Below, in pieces: positions 8,844-15,736 of a stretch of DNA of 64,000 nucleotides. The notes under the pieces were generated by a model. The model did no database searches. It was not told the origin of the DNA and saw only the letters and a program-made list of their open reading frames with translations. A program made the translations under genes and the position numbers. This stretch comes from Calothrix sp. PCC 7507 (GTDB taxonomy: Bacteria; Cyanobacteriota; Cyanobacteriia; Cyanobacteriales; Nostocaceae), in assembly GCF_000316575.1 (NCBI RefSeq), contig NC_019682.1, forward strand, positions 4,958,001 to 5,022,000. Direction: 5' to 3'. Position 1 is the first letter of the stretch; the number at the start of each line of letters is the position of its first letter.

Positions 8844-8859
8844 CAGGAGAGCATAAGGA

Positions 8860-9249
8860 ATGCTGAAATTAACTTACACCGAGAGGAGCTTTTATTTAGA
8901 GTGTCTGACTCTATCGCTGGAAGAATGGGTAGCACAGCGAGTGATTTTGGCATTGCGAGTTGGTCAATCTCTGAGCATTGAACCCAGCACGGCTTCCTTT
9001 TTGCTTCCTGTTGATTTACCAGGAGTGGAGAGGCTAAAGGCTGAGGTGCAACGAAATGACAGTGAAATTATTGCACTGTCTACTTGTGATGTCGAATATC
9101 TAGAAGTTACTCTCTGGGGTTCTTGGTTATCCGAGGGTTCTGAGGAGGCTGTGGGTGTATTTGTCACAGCGATGAGCGATCGCTCTGAGTTTTATGTCCA
9201 TCAACTTTGGCAGGAGGCGCAAGCTTGCGCCTCTGTGATGAGTGAATAA
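8860..9249 (+). CDS. Conserved cyanobacterial hypothetical protein
   Basis: A 129-aa soluble protein, 16 bp downstream of the HNH gene and preceded by an AGGAG-like site (CAGGAGAGC near 8844). No signal peptide, membrane segment or catalytic motif is visible; the sequence alternates hydrophobic and acidic stretches (LYLECLTLSLEEWVAQRV, then CDVEYLEVTLWGSWL). The tight spacing suggests co-expression with the HNH protein. I do not recognise the family beyond general cyanobacterial character. Confidence 0.7.
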   Translation: MLKLTYTERSFYLECLTLSLEEWVAQRVILALRVGQSLSIEPSTASFLLPVDLPGVERLKAEVQRNDSEIIALSTCDVEYLEVTLWGSWLSEGSEEAVGVFVTAMSDRSEFYVHQLWQEAQACASVMSE

Positions 9250-9260
9250 TGTTTATGGGG

Positions 9261-9288
9261 AATAGGCAATAGGCAATAGGCAATAGGC
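9261..9288. repeat. Tandem heptamer repeat AATAGGC x4
   Basis: Four perfect head-to-tail copies of AATAGGC in the gap between two convergent genes. This is another short tandemly repeated heptamer of the cyanobacterial type. Confidence 0.85.
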
Positions 9289-9327
9289 GATGATGACCCT
9301 TGACTCTTAACAAATGACCAATGACCA

Positions 9328-10245
9328 TTAATTTTGCATTTGCAGTAATTCGGGAACGGTGACAAATCGGTAGCCTTGCTGTTTGAGTCCGCTGATGATT
9401 TGGGGTAGGGCTTGTACAGTTCTGCGGCGATCGCCTCCACCATCATGCATCAAGACAATAGAACCAGGTTTGGCATCTCTTAATACATTCTTCACAAATA
9501 CTTGCGGTTTGGCACGAGGATCGGTGTCGGCGGAAGTTTGTGACCACATGACTACAGCATATTTCTGATTTTTGGCGTAAGCAGCTAGTCCGTTGTTTAA
9601 AACACCTCCAGGAGGACGAAACAGAGTAGTTTTGACTCCGGTTGTTTTGTAAATGAGTTCGGCTGTGAGTTCAATTTCTCGATTGGCTGTGGCTTGATCC
9701 ATTTGTCGATACCAATGATGCCATGTGTGGTTGCCGATGGCGTGTCCTTCGGCTACAACTCGCTTGGCTATGTCGGGATTTGCTTCTAAGGCTTGTCCTA
9801 CCCAAAAGAATGTTGCTTTAACATTATTTTGCTTGAGGATATCCAGCATTTGTGAGGTGGTGTTTGGCCAGGGCCCATCATCGATGGTTAAGGCAATTAC
9901 TTTCTCTTGACTACTAGGTTGTACTCGATAAACTATTTTTCCTTGAAATGTCGCTGGGACTGTAAAGGTGAGGTTTTCTACTTTGCTTGGTGCGGACAAT
10001 TGGGAATTTGCTTGTTGTTGCGGAACTGTAGCTTGGAGTTTGCTGATTGGTTGATTATTGCTCAATTGTGGGGGCACACCTGGAGAAATACTACAAGCTG
10101 TTACAGAAAGGGCGCAGGCAAAGATCGCAGTTATACCAATTATCCTTTGTTGCTGGCGGTGATTGTCTGCCACATGAGAATTCCAAAAACTCACATCATC
10201 ATAAACTGTAGTTTCAATTTTGGGAGAGGTTAACAGGTCAAGCAT
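9328..10245 (-). CDS. NodB-type polysaccharide deacetylase, probable lipoprotein
   Basis: A 305-aa protein with an N-terminal hydrophobic segment (about residues 34-50) ending in VTAC (Cys51), which fits a lipobox. If that is used, a later start than the one annotated is possible. The NodB domain spans about 110-300 with all metal-binding and catalytic motifs: TIDDGP (Asp122, Asp123), GNHTWHHW (His173 and His177), RPPGG (Arg210), a WSQTSADT segment and VLMHDGGG. The family removes N-acetyl or O-acetyl groups from peptidoglycan, chitin oligomers or exopolysaccharide. The location is likely periplasmic. It may act on envelope sugars, but nothing adjacent specifies the substrate. Confidence 0.92.
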   Translation of the reverse strand: MLDLLTSPKIETTVYDDVSFWNSHVADNHRQQQRIIGITAIFACALSVTACSISPGVPPQLSNNQPISKLQATVPQQQANSQLSAPSKVENLTFTVPATFQGKIVYRVQPSSQEKVIALTIDDGPWPNTTSQMLDILKQNNVKATFFWVGQALEANPDIAKRVVAEGHAIGNHTWHHWYRQMDQATANREIELTAELIYKTTGVKTTLFRPPGGVLNNGLAAYAKNQKYAVVMWSQTSADTDPRAKPQVFVKNVLRDAKPGSIVLMHDGGGDRRRTVQALPQIISGLKQQGYRFVTVPELLQMQN

Positions 10246-10294
10246 CTAGAATAGAAATACTTTTAGGTAATCTCAAAAAACTTTCCTAAACCCC

Positions 10295-10324
10295 TTGACA
10301 CTTTTTGTAGTATTTGTGTAGTAT
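10295..10324 (+). promoter_or_regulatory. Putative sigma-70-type promoter of the tRNA array
   Basis: A perfect -35 TTGACA (10295-10300) and a -10 TAGTAT (10319-10324) with 18-bp spacing. It is the only good promoter I see upstream of the nine tRNAs and would give a leader of about 340 nt. Confidence 0.5.
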
Positions 10325-10667
10325 AAATGTAATGAAGCAAGAGACAAAGCTTCTCAAGGGTTAAAAGCCATGTTCTACATCCAAGTAGTGGATAAACGCT
10401 AGAATCAGCCAGAGTCCTCATTAAACAAAAGCACTTCCTGCTGCTAAACCATCTGTATTAGAGGCACAGCAAGAAAAAAATAAGTTTTTCAAGACAAAAA
10501 TTACCGATTATATCCGTAATACACAAAATGTTTATTACTTAGAACGTCGGTTGTTTTCCTAATAGTTAATAGTAATTTTTCTGAACCTTGAAAACTAAAT
10601 AATAAATGAGCAATTTCAGCAATAATCTGTGTATAAAAACCTAAAATTCAACACAGATATCAAATTT
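10325..10667. other. Leader region before the tRNA array
   Basis: About 340 AT-rich bases with no intact gene. A short open stretch ending near 10561 (reading ...YYLERRLFS) lacks a start codon and may be a gene remnant. No tRNA-like cloverleaf was found here. Confidence 0.4.
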
Positions 10668-10748
10668 GGGTCGGCTCGCCTATTGGTGTGGGCAGCGCTC
10701 TGTAAAAGCGTCCTTTCCTGGTTGCAGATTCAAATTCTGCCCGACCCA
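10668..10748 (+). tRNA. tRNA-Tyr (anticodon GTA), array member 1
   Basis: Acceptor GGGTCGG pairs with CCGACCC, discriminator A. Anticodon arm GCGCT-CTGTAAA-AGCGT gives anticodon GTA. The variable region is about 12 nt, shorter than in normal class II tyrosine tRNAs. T arm GCAGA-TTCAAAT-TCTGC is perfect. Confidence 0.88.
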
Positions 10749-10752
10749 TTGC

Positions 10753-10839
10753 GGAGAGGTGGCTGAGTGGCTTAAAGCGTCCTCCTGCTAAGGGGAAACG
10801 GTTTAACACCCGTCGAGGGTTCAAATCCCTCTCTCTCCA
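10753..10839 (+). tRNA. tRNA-Ser (anticodon GCT), array member 2
   Basis: An 87-nt class II tRNA. Acceptor GGAGAGG with TCTCTCC (one G-T), anticodon loop CTGCTAA (GCT), a long variable arm, and T arm GAGGG-TTCAAAT-CCCTC. It starts only 4 nt after tRNA-Tyr. Confidence 0.92.
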
Positions 10840-10845
10840 TTTTAT

Positions 10846-10920
10846 CCTCCGGTAGCTCAGTTGGTAGTTAGCGCCTGCCTGAAAAGCAGGAGGTCGTCGG
10901 TTCGATTCCGACCTGGGGGG
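10846..10920 (+). tRNA. tRNA-Phe (anticodon GAA), array member 3
   Basis: Acceptor CCTCCGG with CTGGGGG (two G-T pairs), discriminator G, anticodon arm CCTGC-CTGAAAA-GCAGG (GAA), T arm GTCGG-TTCGATT-CCGAC. The D arm has an irregular loop (GTAGTTAGC). The divergent acceptor and G discriminator are unusual for tRNA-Phe, as is common in tRNA arrays. Confidence 0.85.
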
Positions 10921-10925
10921 CTGTT

Positions 10926-10955
10926 GCCTTGTAGCTCAATGGTAGAGCGATCGCA
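10926..10955 (+). pseudogene. 5' fragment of a tRNA gene
   Basis: The bases GCCTTGT followed by a perfect D arm (AGCTC-AATGGTA-GAGC) match the 5' third of a tRNA, then run into a HIP1 octamer (GCGATCGC). No matching anticodon arm, T arm or 3' acceptor follows before the next tRNA. It is probably a decayed array member. Confidence 0.6.
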
Positions 10956-10978
10956 TGGAGTCACTTTTTCAACGATAT

Positions 10979-11052
10979 GCCCTTGTAGCCCAACTGGAAG
11001 AGGCGCTTTGCTTAGAACAAAGAGGTTACTGGTTCAAGTCCAGTCAGGGGTA
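10979..11052 (+). tRNA. tRNA with Leu anticodon (TAG) but short variable loop, array member 4
   Basis: Acceptor GCCCTTG with CAGGGGT, discriminator A; anticodon arm CTTTG-CTTAGAA-CAAAG reads TAG, which decodes CUA; T arm ACTGG-TTCAAGT-CCAGT. The variable loop is only about 5 nt. Genuine bacterial leucine tRNAs are class II with a long variable arm, so charging by leucyl-tRNA synthetase is doubtful. The cloverleaf itself is sound. Confidence 0.75.
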
Positions 11053-11062
11053 TTTGGTGATT

Positions 11063-11136
11063 TGCGGGGATGAAGCAAGAGCGGCTTGGAGGTCTCATAA
11101 GCCTCACATCAGCAGGTGCAACTCCTGCCCCCGTCA
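11063..11136 (+). tRNA. tRNA-Met-like (anticodon CAT), array member 5
   Basis: Anticodon arm GAGGT-CTCATAA-GCCTC gives CAT; T arm GCAGG-TGCAACT-CCTGC; D stem AAGC/GCTT. The acceptor TGCGGGG with CCCCGTC has one mismatch at the first pair. The T loop begins TGC instead of TTC. With CAT it could be elongator Met or Ile2 (lysidine-modified); the sequence does not decide. Confidence 0.75.
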
Positions 11137-11142
11137 CCTGAG

Positions 11143-11241
11143 GGTGTCTGTTGGCGTAGCCGCTCCTCTGGAGCTAGCCAAAGCGGACGCGGCACTGGTT
11201 TGTGGAACCAGTCATAACGGATTTAAGTCCCGTCAGACACC
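11143..11241 (+). tRNA. tRNA-His (anticodon GTG) carrying a 24-nt insertion, array member 6
   Basis: Acceptor GTGTCTG with CAGACAC, plus the His-specific extra pair G-1 (11143) with C73 (11241). The anticodon arm CTGGT-TTGTGGA-ACCAG reads GTG. T arm ACGGA-TTTAAGT-CCCGT has one mismatch. Between position 8/9 and the D arm (GCC...GGC) there are 24 extra nucleotides (11151-11174) that belong to no tRNA. Removing them restores a standard 75-nt tRNA-His. Unless the insertion is tolerated or removed, this gene should be non-functional. Confidence 0.85.
11151..11174 (+). repeat. 24-nt palindromic mini-insertion in tRNA-His
   Basis: The inserted bases contain a hairpin core GCTCC-TCT-GGAGC, and the left end TTGGC can pair with the adjoining D-arm bases GCCAA. 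The size and palindromic form match the class of very small dispersed repeats (about 21-27 nt) known in heterocystous cyanobacteria. The exact edges could shift by one base. Confidence 0.7.
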
Positions 11242-11248
11242 TCTGAAT

Positions 11249-11331
11249 GGAAGATGCTGCTCAAGGGAGGGCAACTAGTCTTGAAAACTAGAGCAGGGTA
11301 ACACCTGGGGGTTCAATTCCTCCATCTTCCG
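11249..11331 (+). tRNA. tRNA-Ser (anticodon TGA), array member 7
   Basis: Class II tRNA: acceptor GGAAGAT with ATCTTCC, discriminator G, anticodon arm CTAGT-CTTGAAA-ACTAG (TGA), long variable arm (GCAGGGTAACACCTG), T loop TTCAATT with one G-T in the stem. The distance to tRNA-His is 7 nt. Confidence 0.9.
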
Positions 11332-11335
11332 TTAT

Positions 11336-11407
11336 CCACCTGAAGCCGAGAAGCGAGGCACTGTGCTGATAACACAGACATAGGAGGGGCAGTACCTCCC
11401 TGGTGGA
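11336..11407 (+). tRNA. tRNA-Ile (anticodon GAT), divergent, array member 8
   Basis: Acceptor CCACCTG with CTGGTGG (one T-T mismatch), discriminator A, anticodon arm CTGTG-CTGATAA-CACAG (GAT), D stem GCC/GGC. The T loop is GGCAGTA instead of the near-invariant TTCRANY, so folding or function may be weakened. Confidence 0.75.
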
Positions 11408-11432
11408 CTGATATCTCGATTTTTAAATTTAT

Positions 11433-11504
11433 GGGTGATTGGCATAGCGGCTGTGCAGCGGGCTTTTAATCCGCACTAGAGAGGTTCAACTCCTCTATCA
11501 CCCA
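11433..11504 (+). tRNA. tRNA-Lys (anticodon TTT), array member 9
   Basis: Acceptor GGGTGAT with ATCACCC, discriminator A, anticodon arm GCGGG-CTTTTAA-TCCGC (TTT), T arm AGAGG-TTCAACT-CCTCT. It is the last array member, separated by 25 nt from tRNA-Ile. Confidence 0.92.
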
Positions 11505-11887
11505 CTGTTTTTCTCTGTAGGTTAACTGGCTGGTGTAGTGTGAACTTTCAGTTATAATCAAAGCTTAATTGCTCTGATAACGGTAGTTAATGTGAACTTT
11601 TAAAGAATAAATATCAAGTGTTAAAGATTATGCCCTTGATCTATCTAGAGAATGATTTTATGAAAGAACAAAATAGAAAAAACTTCATTCTCTAGGACGA
11701 TTCACAGGTCATTAAATTCCCAGTAAAAATAGGTTACACAAGCCTTGAATGAAGAGGCGAGCATTAATAAAACCTCATGCTATTACTAAATTCCGAATAT
11801 GGCATTAGCTAATTAGTGTTCATGACTCAATCAATGCAGAAGTGCAAGGATTGTTTATTCTTCATAGGTTTATTGATTACGAGCTTA
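11505..11887. other. Gap after the tRNA array, with an inverted repeat
   Basis: No gene is supported. An 11-bp perfect inverted repeat (CTAGAGAATGA at 11645-11655 and TCATTCTCTAG at 11685-11695) encloses 29 AT-rich bases. It may be the terminator region of the array or a small RNA. A TATAAT box occurs near 11553. Confidence 0.4.
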
Positions 11888-11957
11888 CTGAAAAAAGTCA
11901 ATCTTGATATGCTAATTGCTCATATTTTTAATTAGCCAAGATATATACTTTTTTCAG
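11888..11957 (+). promoter_or_regulatory. Long imperfect stem-loop just upstream of the secreted-protein gene
   Basis: The outer arms are CTGAAAAAAGT (11888-11898) and ACTTTTTTCAG (11947-11957), a perfect 11-bp match. Inside, GCTAATT pairs with AATTAGC and TCTTG with CAAGA. The structure ends 38 bp before the ATG at 11996, so it could be a leader RNA, an operator or a terminator for an upstream transcript. Confidence 0.45.
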
Positions 11958-11995
11958 CAGTTCAACATTGTTGATGCTGTTATTGAGGATTTCAC

Positions 11996-12352
11996 ATGAA
12001 GGTAATTCCCTTGGTTATTTCTGTCTTACGCCCAGCCCGGTTTTTAATTGTAGTTTTTACCTGTGCTGTACTACTTTTATCTAATACATTTCCCGCTTTT
12101 GCAATTGATAGCTACCAAAGTGATCCCAGGGAAGGTACTACACAACTGCTAGAAATTCAGCGCAAAACTGACGAAATTGCTAAATCAGCACCGCCTAATT
12201 TGGAGAAAGTTCAAAAGGAATCTAACAAAGGACTTAATGAAGTTCAAGGAGATGCTGATATTGATCAACAAAAGCGTCCTTCTAATTCCCAAAGTTCGAC
12301 TTCCGTTGAAGACAATGTGAAAACATTTTTAGACAAAGTTACAGGTAAGTAA
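11996..12352 (+). CDS. Small secreted hydrophilic protein
   Basis: A 118-aa protein with a clear signal peptide: basic start, hydrophobic stretch FLIVVFTCAVLLLSN, and cleavage after AFA near residue 36. The mature ~80 residues are polar, rich in Gln, Ser, Lys and Asp, and predicted mostly helical or disordered (TTQLLEIQRKTDEIAKSAPP). Similar small exported proteins are common in Nostocales but have no known role. The adjacent genes are stress proteins (Dps, ChaB-domain), so envelope or desiccation stress is a guess only. Confidence 0.75.
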   Translation: MKVIPLVISVLRPARFLIVVFTCAVLLLSNTFPAFAIDSYQSDPREGTTQLLEIQRKTDEIAKSAPPNLEKVQKESNKGLNEVQGDADIDQQKRPSNSQSSTSVEDNVKTFLDKVTGK

Positions 12353-12487
12353 GGCATGATTAATGTTATCAGTAATGGTTCAGAGGTAATAGTTGAAAGT
12401 TTAATTATTGGCTCCATTACTAGTTAGCATTTTTACACTTACATCTGCTGAGTCTGTTATGTAAATAGGTTTTCTTGAATTTCATAA

Positions 12488-12524
12488 AAGACATCTTGAT
12501 TAAAATAAATAATCAAGATGTCTT
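12488..12524 (+). terminator. Perfect 15-bp stem-loop downstream of the secreted-protein gene
   Basis: The arms AAGACATCTTGATTA (12488-12502) and TAATCAAGATGTCTT (12510-12524) are perfectly complementary around a 7-nt AT loop. It lies 135 bp after the stop codon and is followed by an AT-rich rather than pure T tail, so terminator is likely but not certain. Confidence 0.55.
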
Positions 12525-12572
12525 GTCATATTTTAACGCTGATGCAAATTGATTGTGCAAAAAGTTTATTGG

Positions 12573-12871
12573 CTAGGATACTACTATTTGATTTCTTAAA
12601 TATATGTAGGGTGGGCATTGCCCACCGTATTATAGTTTTGGTGGGCATTGCCTAGGGTGTTGACTCTGAGGGTTTTCAGCCCAAAATGCATCATACAAAA
12701 TAATAGTAGTTAACGTTCTCACCAGGGCACGGCAGTGCCGATGCCCCTACGGTAAACACAAAAAATGCATGATAATTTTTAGCTAATTTCGTACAAAGTC
12801 AACAGCCCAGGCATTGCCCACCCTACTACAGATACTGAGATTTTTTCAATAATTAGATCAGATTCTTATAG
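12573..12871. repeat. GGTGGGCATTGCCCACC-type palindromic element, interrupted copy
   Basis: The ends CTAGGATACTACTATTTGAT and the 3' ...GATTCTTATAG match the termini of the complete copy at 22081-22211, and the core GTAGGGTGGGCATTGCCCACC is present twice. The second core is split by a different element at 12653-12810. Confidence 0.75.
12653..12810. mobile_element. 158-bp MITE with 8-bp target duplication, nested in another repeat
   Basis: Flanked on both sides by GCATTGCC (12645-12652 and 12811-12818). Ends are imperfect inverted repeats: TAGGGTGTTGACTCTG on the left and the complement of CTGGGCTGTTGACTTTG on the right. A second copy in opposite orientation lies at 31073-31233. No coding capacity, so mobilisation would be in trans. 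Confidence 0.85.
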
Positions 12872-12983
12872 AATTATCCCAAACATATACTATTATGAAT
12901 ATCACTATCTTTCCTTTGGCTGATGTTGATTCACTATGGAATTTGAGAACTTAGAGAGTAAGTTCGCTTAGGGATGGAAAATA

Positions 12984-13523
12984 ATGCCTAAAATCAACAT
13001 TGGTTTGTCGGAAGAACAGCGTCAAGGTGTGATTAATCTTTTGAATCAAGATTTAGCAGATTCCTATTTGCTGTTAGTGAAAACTAAAAAATACCACTGG
13101 GATGTAGTTGGCCCCCAGTTTCGCTCTCTGCATCAGCTTTGGGAAGAACACTACGAAAAACTGACTCTAAATATTGATGCTTTGGCTGAACGGGTGCGGG
13201 CTTTGGGTGGTTACCCAATTGGCACGATGGAGGGATTTCTGAAGATTGCTACTCTCAAGGAACATGGTGGCAAAGTCCCTTCAGCAACTGGGATGGTAGC
13301 TCGATTGGTGGAAGATCACGAACAGATTATTCGGAACTTAAGGGAGCATATAGACCATTCTAGTGAGCAATTCCATGATCAGGGAACTGCTGATTTTTTA
13401 ACTGGATTAATGGAAGAGCATGAGGAGATAGCTTGGATGCTGCGCTCGTTTATTGAGGGAGAGGCAATAGAACCAGATGGTAAACAGCCTGTAGCAAAAG
13501 CTCAAACTCCTGTAGGTGTGTAG
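12984..13523 (+). CDS. dps: Dps-family ferritin (DNA-binding protein from starved cells)
   Basis: A 179-aa protein with the Dps four-helix fold. Ferroxidase residues sit at the canonical spacing: His38 (KKYHWDV), His50 (SLHQLWEEH), Asp65 and Glu69 (NIDALAERV). The family forms 12-subunit shells that oxidise and store iron with hydrogen peroxide and protect DNA. The C-terminal 25 residues (EPDGKQPVAKAQTPVGV) form a short flexible tail with two lysines. Cyanobacteria carry several Dps paralogues; which one this is cannot be said. It heads a run of stress-related genes. Confidence 0.93.
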   Translation: MPKINIGLSEEQRQGVINLLNQDLADSYLLLVKTKKYHWDVVGPQFRSLHQLWEEHYEKLTLNIDALAERVRALGGYPIGTMEGFLKIATLKEHGGKVPSATGMVARLVEDHEQIIRNLREHIDHSSEQFHDQGTADFLTGLMEEHEEIAWMLRSFIEGEAIEPDGKQPVAKAQTPVGV

Positions 13524-13635
13524 CTAAATAGCTTAAGCAATTAAGTTTGAGTTGAGAATGGCAGTTTGTGGTTAGAAAAATCTCTCTACATCTGCCTTTT
13601 TAGCCTGTGCTTTAAAAAAGTAAGATTTAAGGAGT

Positions 13636-14409
13636 ATGAAAGTGCCAGATTTATCTCAAGCAGAATCTACTATCTCTGCAGTGTTTAAAGAACAAAAGCA
13701 AGTTGATGATGTGATTCGACGCTTATTAGACAGAGATGTACCCAGAGATAATATTTCCGTTTTGGGAAGAAATTTTCAGTCGGAAACTCGAATTGCTGGT
13801 TTTATTACTAAGAAAGATGTGATTCTGGGAGGTTTGAAAACAGGCGCAATTTTTGGTTCCTTGTTTGGTTCTTTCCTCAGTTTGCTCACGGGTGTAGGGG
13901 TGCTGTTTATTCCTTTTGTTGGTCCAATTGTGGCAGCAGGACCGATCAGTGCGGTGTTGCTTGGGGCTGCTGGTGGGGCGATCGCAGGTAGTGCTGGTGC
14001 AGGTTTAGTATCGGTTTTGACCACGTTAGGTATGCCAGAAGAGAAAGCAGCGGTTTACCAAACTCGCTTGGAAGCTGGCGAGTTTCTATTGATGGTAGAA
14101 GTTCCACGCGATCGCACTGGGGAATTTCAATTGCTGCTAGAAAGCGCTGGGGGTGAAGAAGTTCACACTAGTGAAAAAACCCTGGCTCGTCCTTGTCTGG
14201 GCCCTTGCAACGGACCGAATGATTTGTCTCCAGAAGTTCGCGCTCATCTTTCTCAGGAAGCTCAACGCACATTCATTGAGCGTTATAACAATGTACTAGA
14301 TGAAACAAGTGATGAATTCACCGCTGAACAAGCTGCTTGGGAAGCAGTTCGTCAACAATTTGATGAAGATGAGAATGGGGTTTGGTCAAAAGCTAAGGTG
14401 AGTGTCTAA
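13636..14409 (+). CDS. GSP17M-like membrane-associated protein with C-terminal ChaB domain
   Basis: A 257-aa two-part protein. Residues about 10-60 resemble the general stress protein 17M/YflT fold ([20 protein letters not shown] then ISVLGR). Residues about 70-135 are Gly/Ala-rich and hydrophobic ([15 protein letters not shown] and [17 protein letters not shown]), typical of glycine-zipper stress proteins. The C-terminal 60 residues match ChaB ([18 protein letters not shown]...[10 protein letters not shown]). An AAGGAG site precedes the ATG. The role is unknown; the combination is recurrent in cyanobacteria. Location 110 bp after dps suggests joint stress regulation. Confidence 0.8.
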   Translation: MKVPDLSQAESTISAVFKEQKQVDDVIRRLLDRDVPRDNISVLGRNFQSETRIAGFITKKDVILGGLKTGAIFGSLFGSFLSLLTGVGVLFIPFVGPIVAAGPISAVLLGAAGGAIAGSAGAGLVSVLTTLGMPEEKAAVYQTRLEAGEFLLMVEVPRDRTGEFQLLLESAGGEEVHTSEKTLARPCLGPCNGPNDLSPEVRAHLSQEAQRTFIERYNNVLDETSDEFTAEQAAWEAVRQQFDEDENGVWSKAKVSV

Positions 14410-14410
14410 C

Positions 14411-14450
14411 AGTTATCAGTTATCAGTTATCAAATTCACTGATAACTGAT
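14411..14450. repeat. AGTTATC triple repeat forming a stem-loop between convergent genes
   Basis: Three tandem AGTTATC units (14411-14431), followed by GATAACTGAT that can pair back to ATCAGTTATC. Its position between two convergent genes suggests a bidirectional terminator as well as a short tandem repeat. Confidence 0.6.
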
Positions 14451-14852
14451 TTAGGGCGATTTATAGCTAGCAACACGAATAGTTAACTTACCTTGTTTAG
14501 GGTTCTGGCTAAATATAAATGCTCCTTTCTCTATTTCACTGCTAGATAAAAAATCAATTTGTTGTTCTCCCGTTTCTATAACTTTGCCATTAATTTGTAA
14601 CTCAGCTATAATCTGCACTAGTTCTGCTGTTTCTCCACCAGTATTAATGATTTCAAAAGGAACATAAAAATGTCCCTCGTTTTCTCGGATTGTCTGTTTT
14701 TGAGTCACAGATAGAACGGGAGGTTGATTATTATCGTTCACCCAAATGTATATTACGAGGCTAACAATTACTACGAGAATAAATGAGGCTGCACCGAATG
14801 TCACCCACTCAGCTAGTGAGCGCTCTGATTGCGGTTGTTCTGTTTTATTCAT
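14451..14852 (-). CDS. TIGR02588-type membrane-anchored protein
   Basis: A 133-aa protein with one N-terminal transmembrane helix (FILVVIVSLVIYIWV, about residues 22-37) followed by an immunoglobulin-like beta domain (GHFYVPFEIINTGGETAEL). It overlaps the preceding membrane-protein gene by 4 bp (ATGA), so translation is coupled. The pair matches the TIGR02587/TIGR02588 gene pair that recurs together in cyanobacteria and proteobacteria; no function has been assigned to it. The family name is from memory of sequence and order. Confidence 0.75.
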   Translation of the reverse strand: MNKTEQPQSERSLAEWVTFGAASFILVVIVSLVIYIWVNDNNQPPVLSVTQKQTIRENEGHFYVPFEIINTGGETAELVQIIAELQINGKVIETGEQQIDFLSSSEIEKGAFIFSQNPKQGKLTIRVASYKSP

Positions 14853-15736
14853 ATTGCTAATCTACCTGCTGCGCCACCAATAGTTGCAGGTAAACCTAGT
14901 AGTAATGTATGGTCTAACCACATTGTCCAAGGGTCACTAAGACTCAATTTTTGAAAAAACCATAGCATAAAAGTACCTGCTAATAGTGATACTAAATAAG
15001 ACATTGTGGTTTCGCTTAATGGTCTTTGAAAAATCCCTTTTTGTTGTCTACGTTTTTGCTGGTCTGAAAAGCCTGCCTGAAATACAATTCCATAGGAAAT
15101 TAGCAAAGAAGTGGCGATAATTGCTAACAACCAAGGTGGCGAAGCTGCGGCTGCTAACATGGAGATTTCATCTGTTGGAGCAATGTTAAATGCAATTACA
15201 GTTGCACCAATTAAGGTTGCACCAATATCTGCGAATGTGGCGTTTAAATCGTTCTGTTGTTTCTTCGCCGGTTGATTTGCTTGATAACCTGCTTGTTCTT
15301 CTTTATTGGTGTTACTAGTATTTTCTAAAAACTGATTGGCTAATGCTACACCTAGAGTAAAGGGTACACTTTCAAAGATAATTTTACCTAAAGATTCTTT
15401 GAGTGAAGTTTCGGGTGTCAGTTCTTGCAATAGGAATAGCATAAATGTAGAGCAGAAGAGTCCGATCGCTATTGCTTCTATAGTATCTATTATTGTTTGA
15501 TCTATTCTGGATTTACGTCTGCGTTTACGAAAGCCTTCAGTTTGATTAAGCAAGAAAACCACTATAAACGTCAATGCGATCGCTAGCATCATCAGTTGTG
15601 GTTTTGCTTGTGATCCAACCCACCACACTTCCATTGTATACAGTAATGGGATACCAAATAAAAATCCTCCACAAGCACCTCGAATAATGTCATTTATTTC
15701 ACTGTTCCAGATATTTTGCTTACGCTTTATTGTCAC
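14849..15736 (-). CDS. TIGR02587-type integral membrane protein
   Basis: A 295-aa protein with about eight hydrophobic segments (for example MLAIALTFIVVFLL and GATVIAFNIAP) and a polar loop near residues 145-165 containing NTNKEEQAGYQANQPAKKQQ. It is the upstream member of a two-gene unit, overlapping the TIGR02588-type gene by four bases. No transport or catalytic motif is recognised. The function is unknown; the pairing of an integral membrane protein with an anchored beta-domain partner suggests a complex. Confidence 0.75.
   Translation of the reverse strand: MTIKRKQNIWNSEINDIIRGACGGFLFGIPLLYTMEVWWVGSQAKPQLMMLAIALTFIVVFLLNQTEGFRKRRRKSRIDQTIIDTIEAIAIGLFCSTFMLFLLQELTPETSLKESLGKIIFESVPFTLGVALANQFLENTSNTNKEEQAGYQANQPAKKQQNDLNATFADIGATLIGATVIAFNIAPTDEISMLAAAASPPWLLAIIATSLLISYGIVFQAGFSDQQKRRQQKGIFQRPLSETTMSYLVSLLAGTFMLWFFQKLSLSDPWTMWLDHTLLLGLPATIGGAAGRLAI

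Noticed and set aside
10861-11278. 70- and 107-codon frames across the tRNA array
   Set aside because: They are translations of tRNA genes and spacers.
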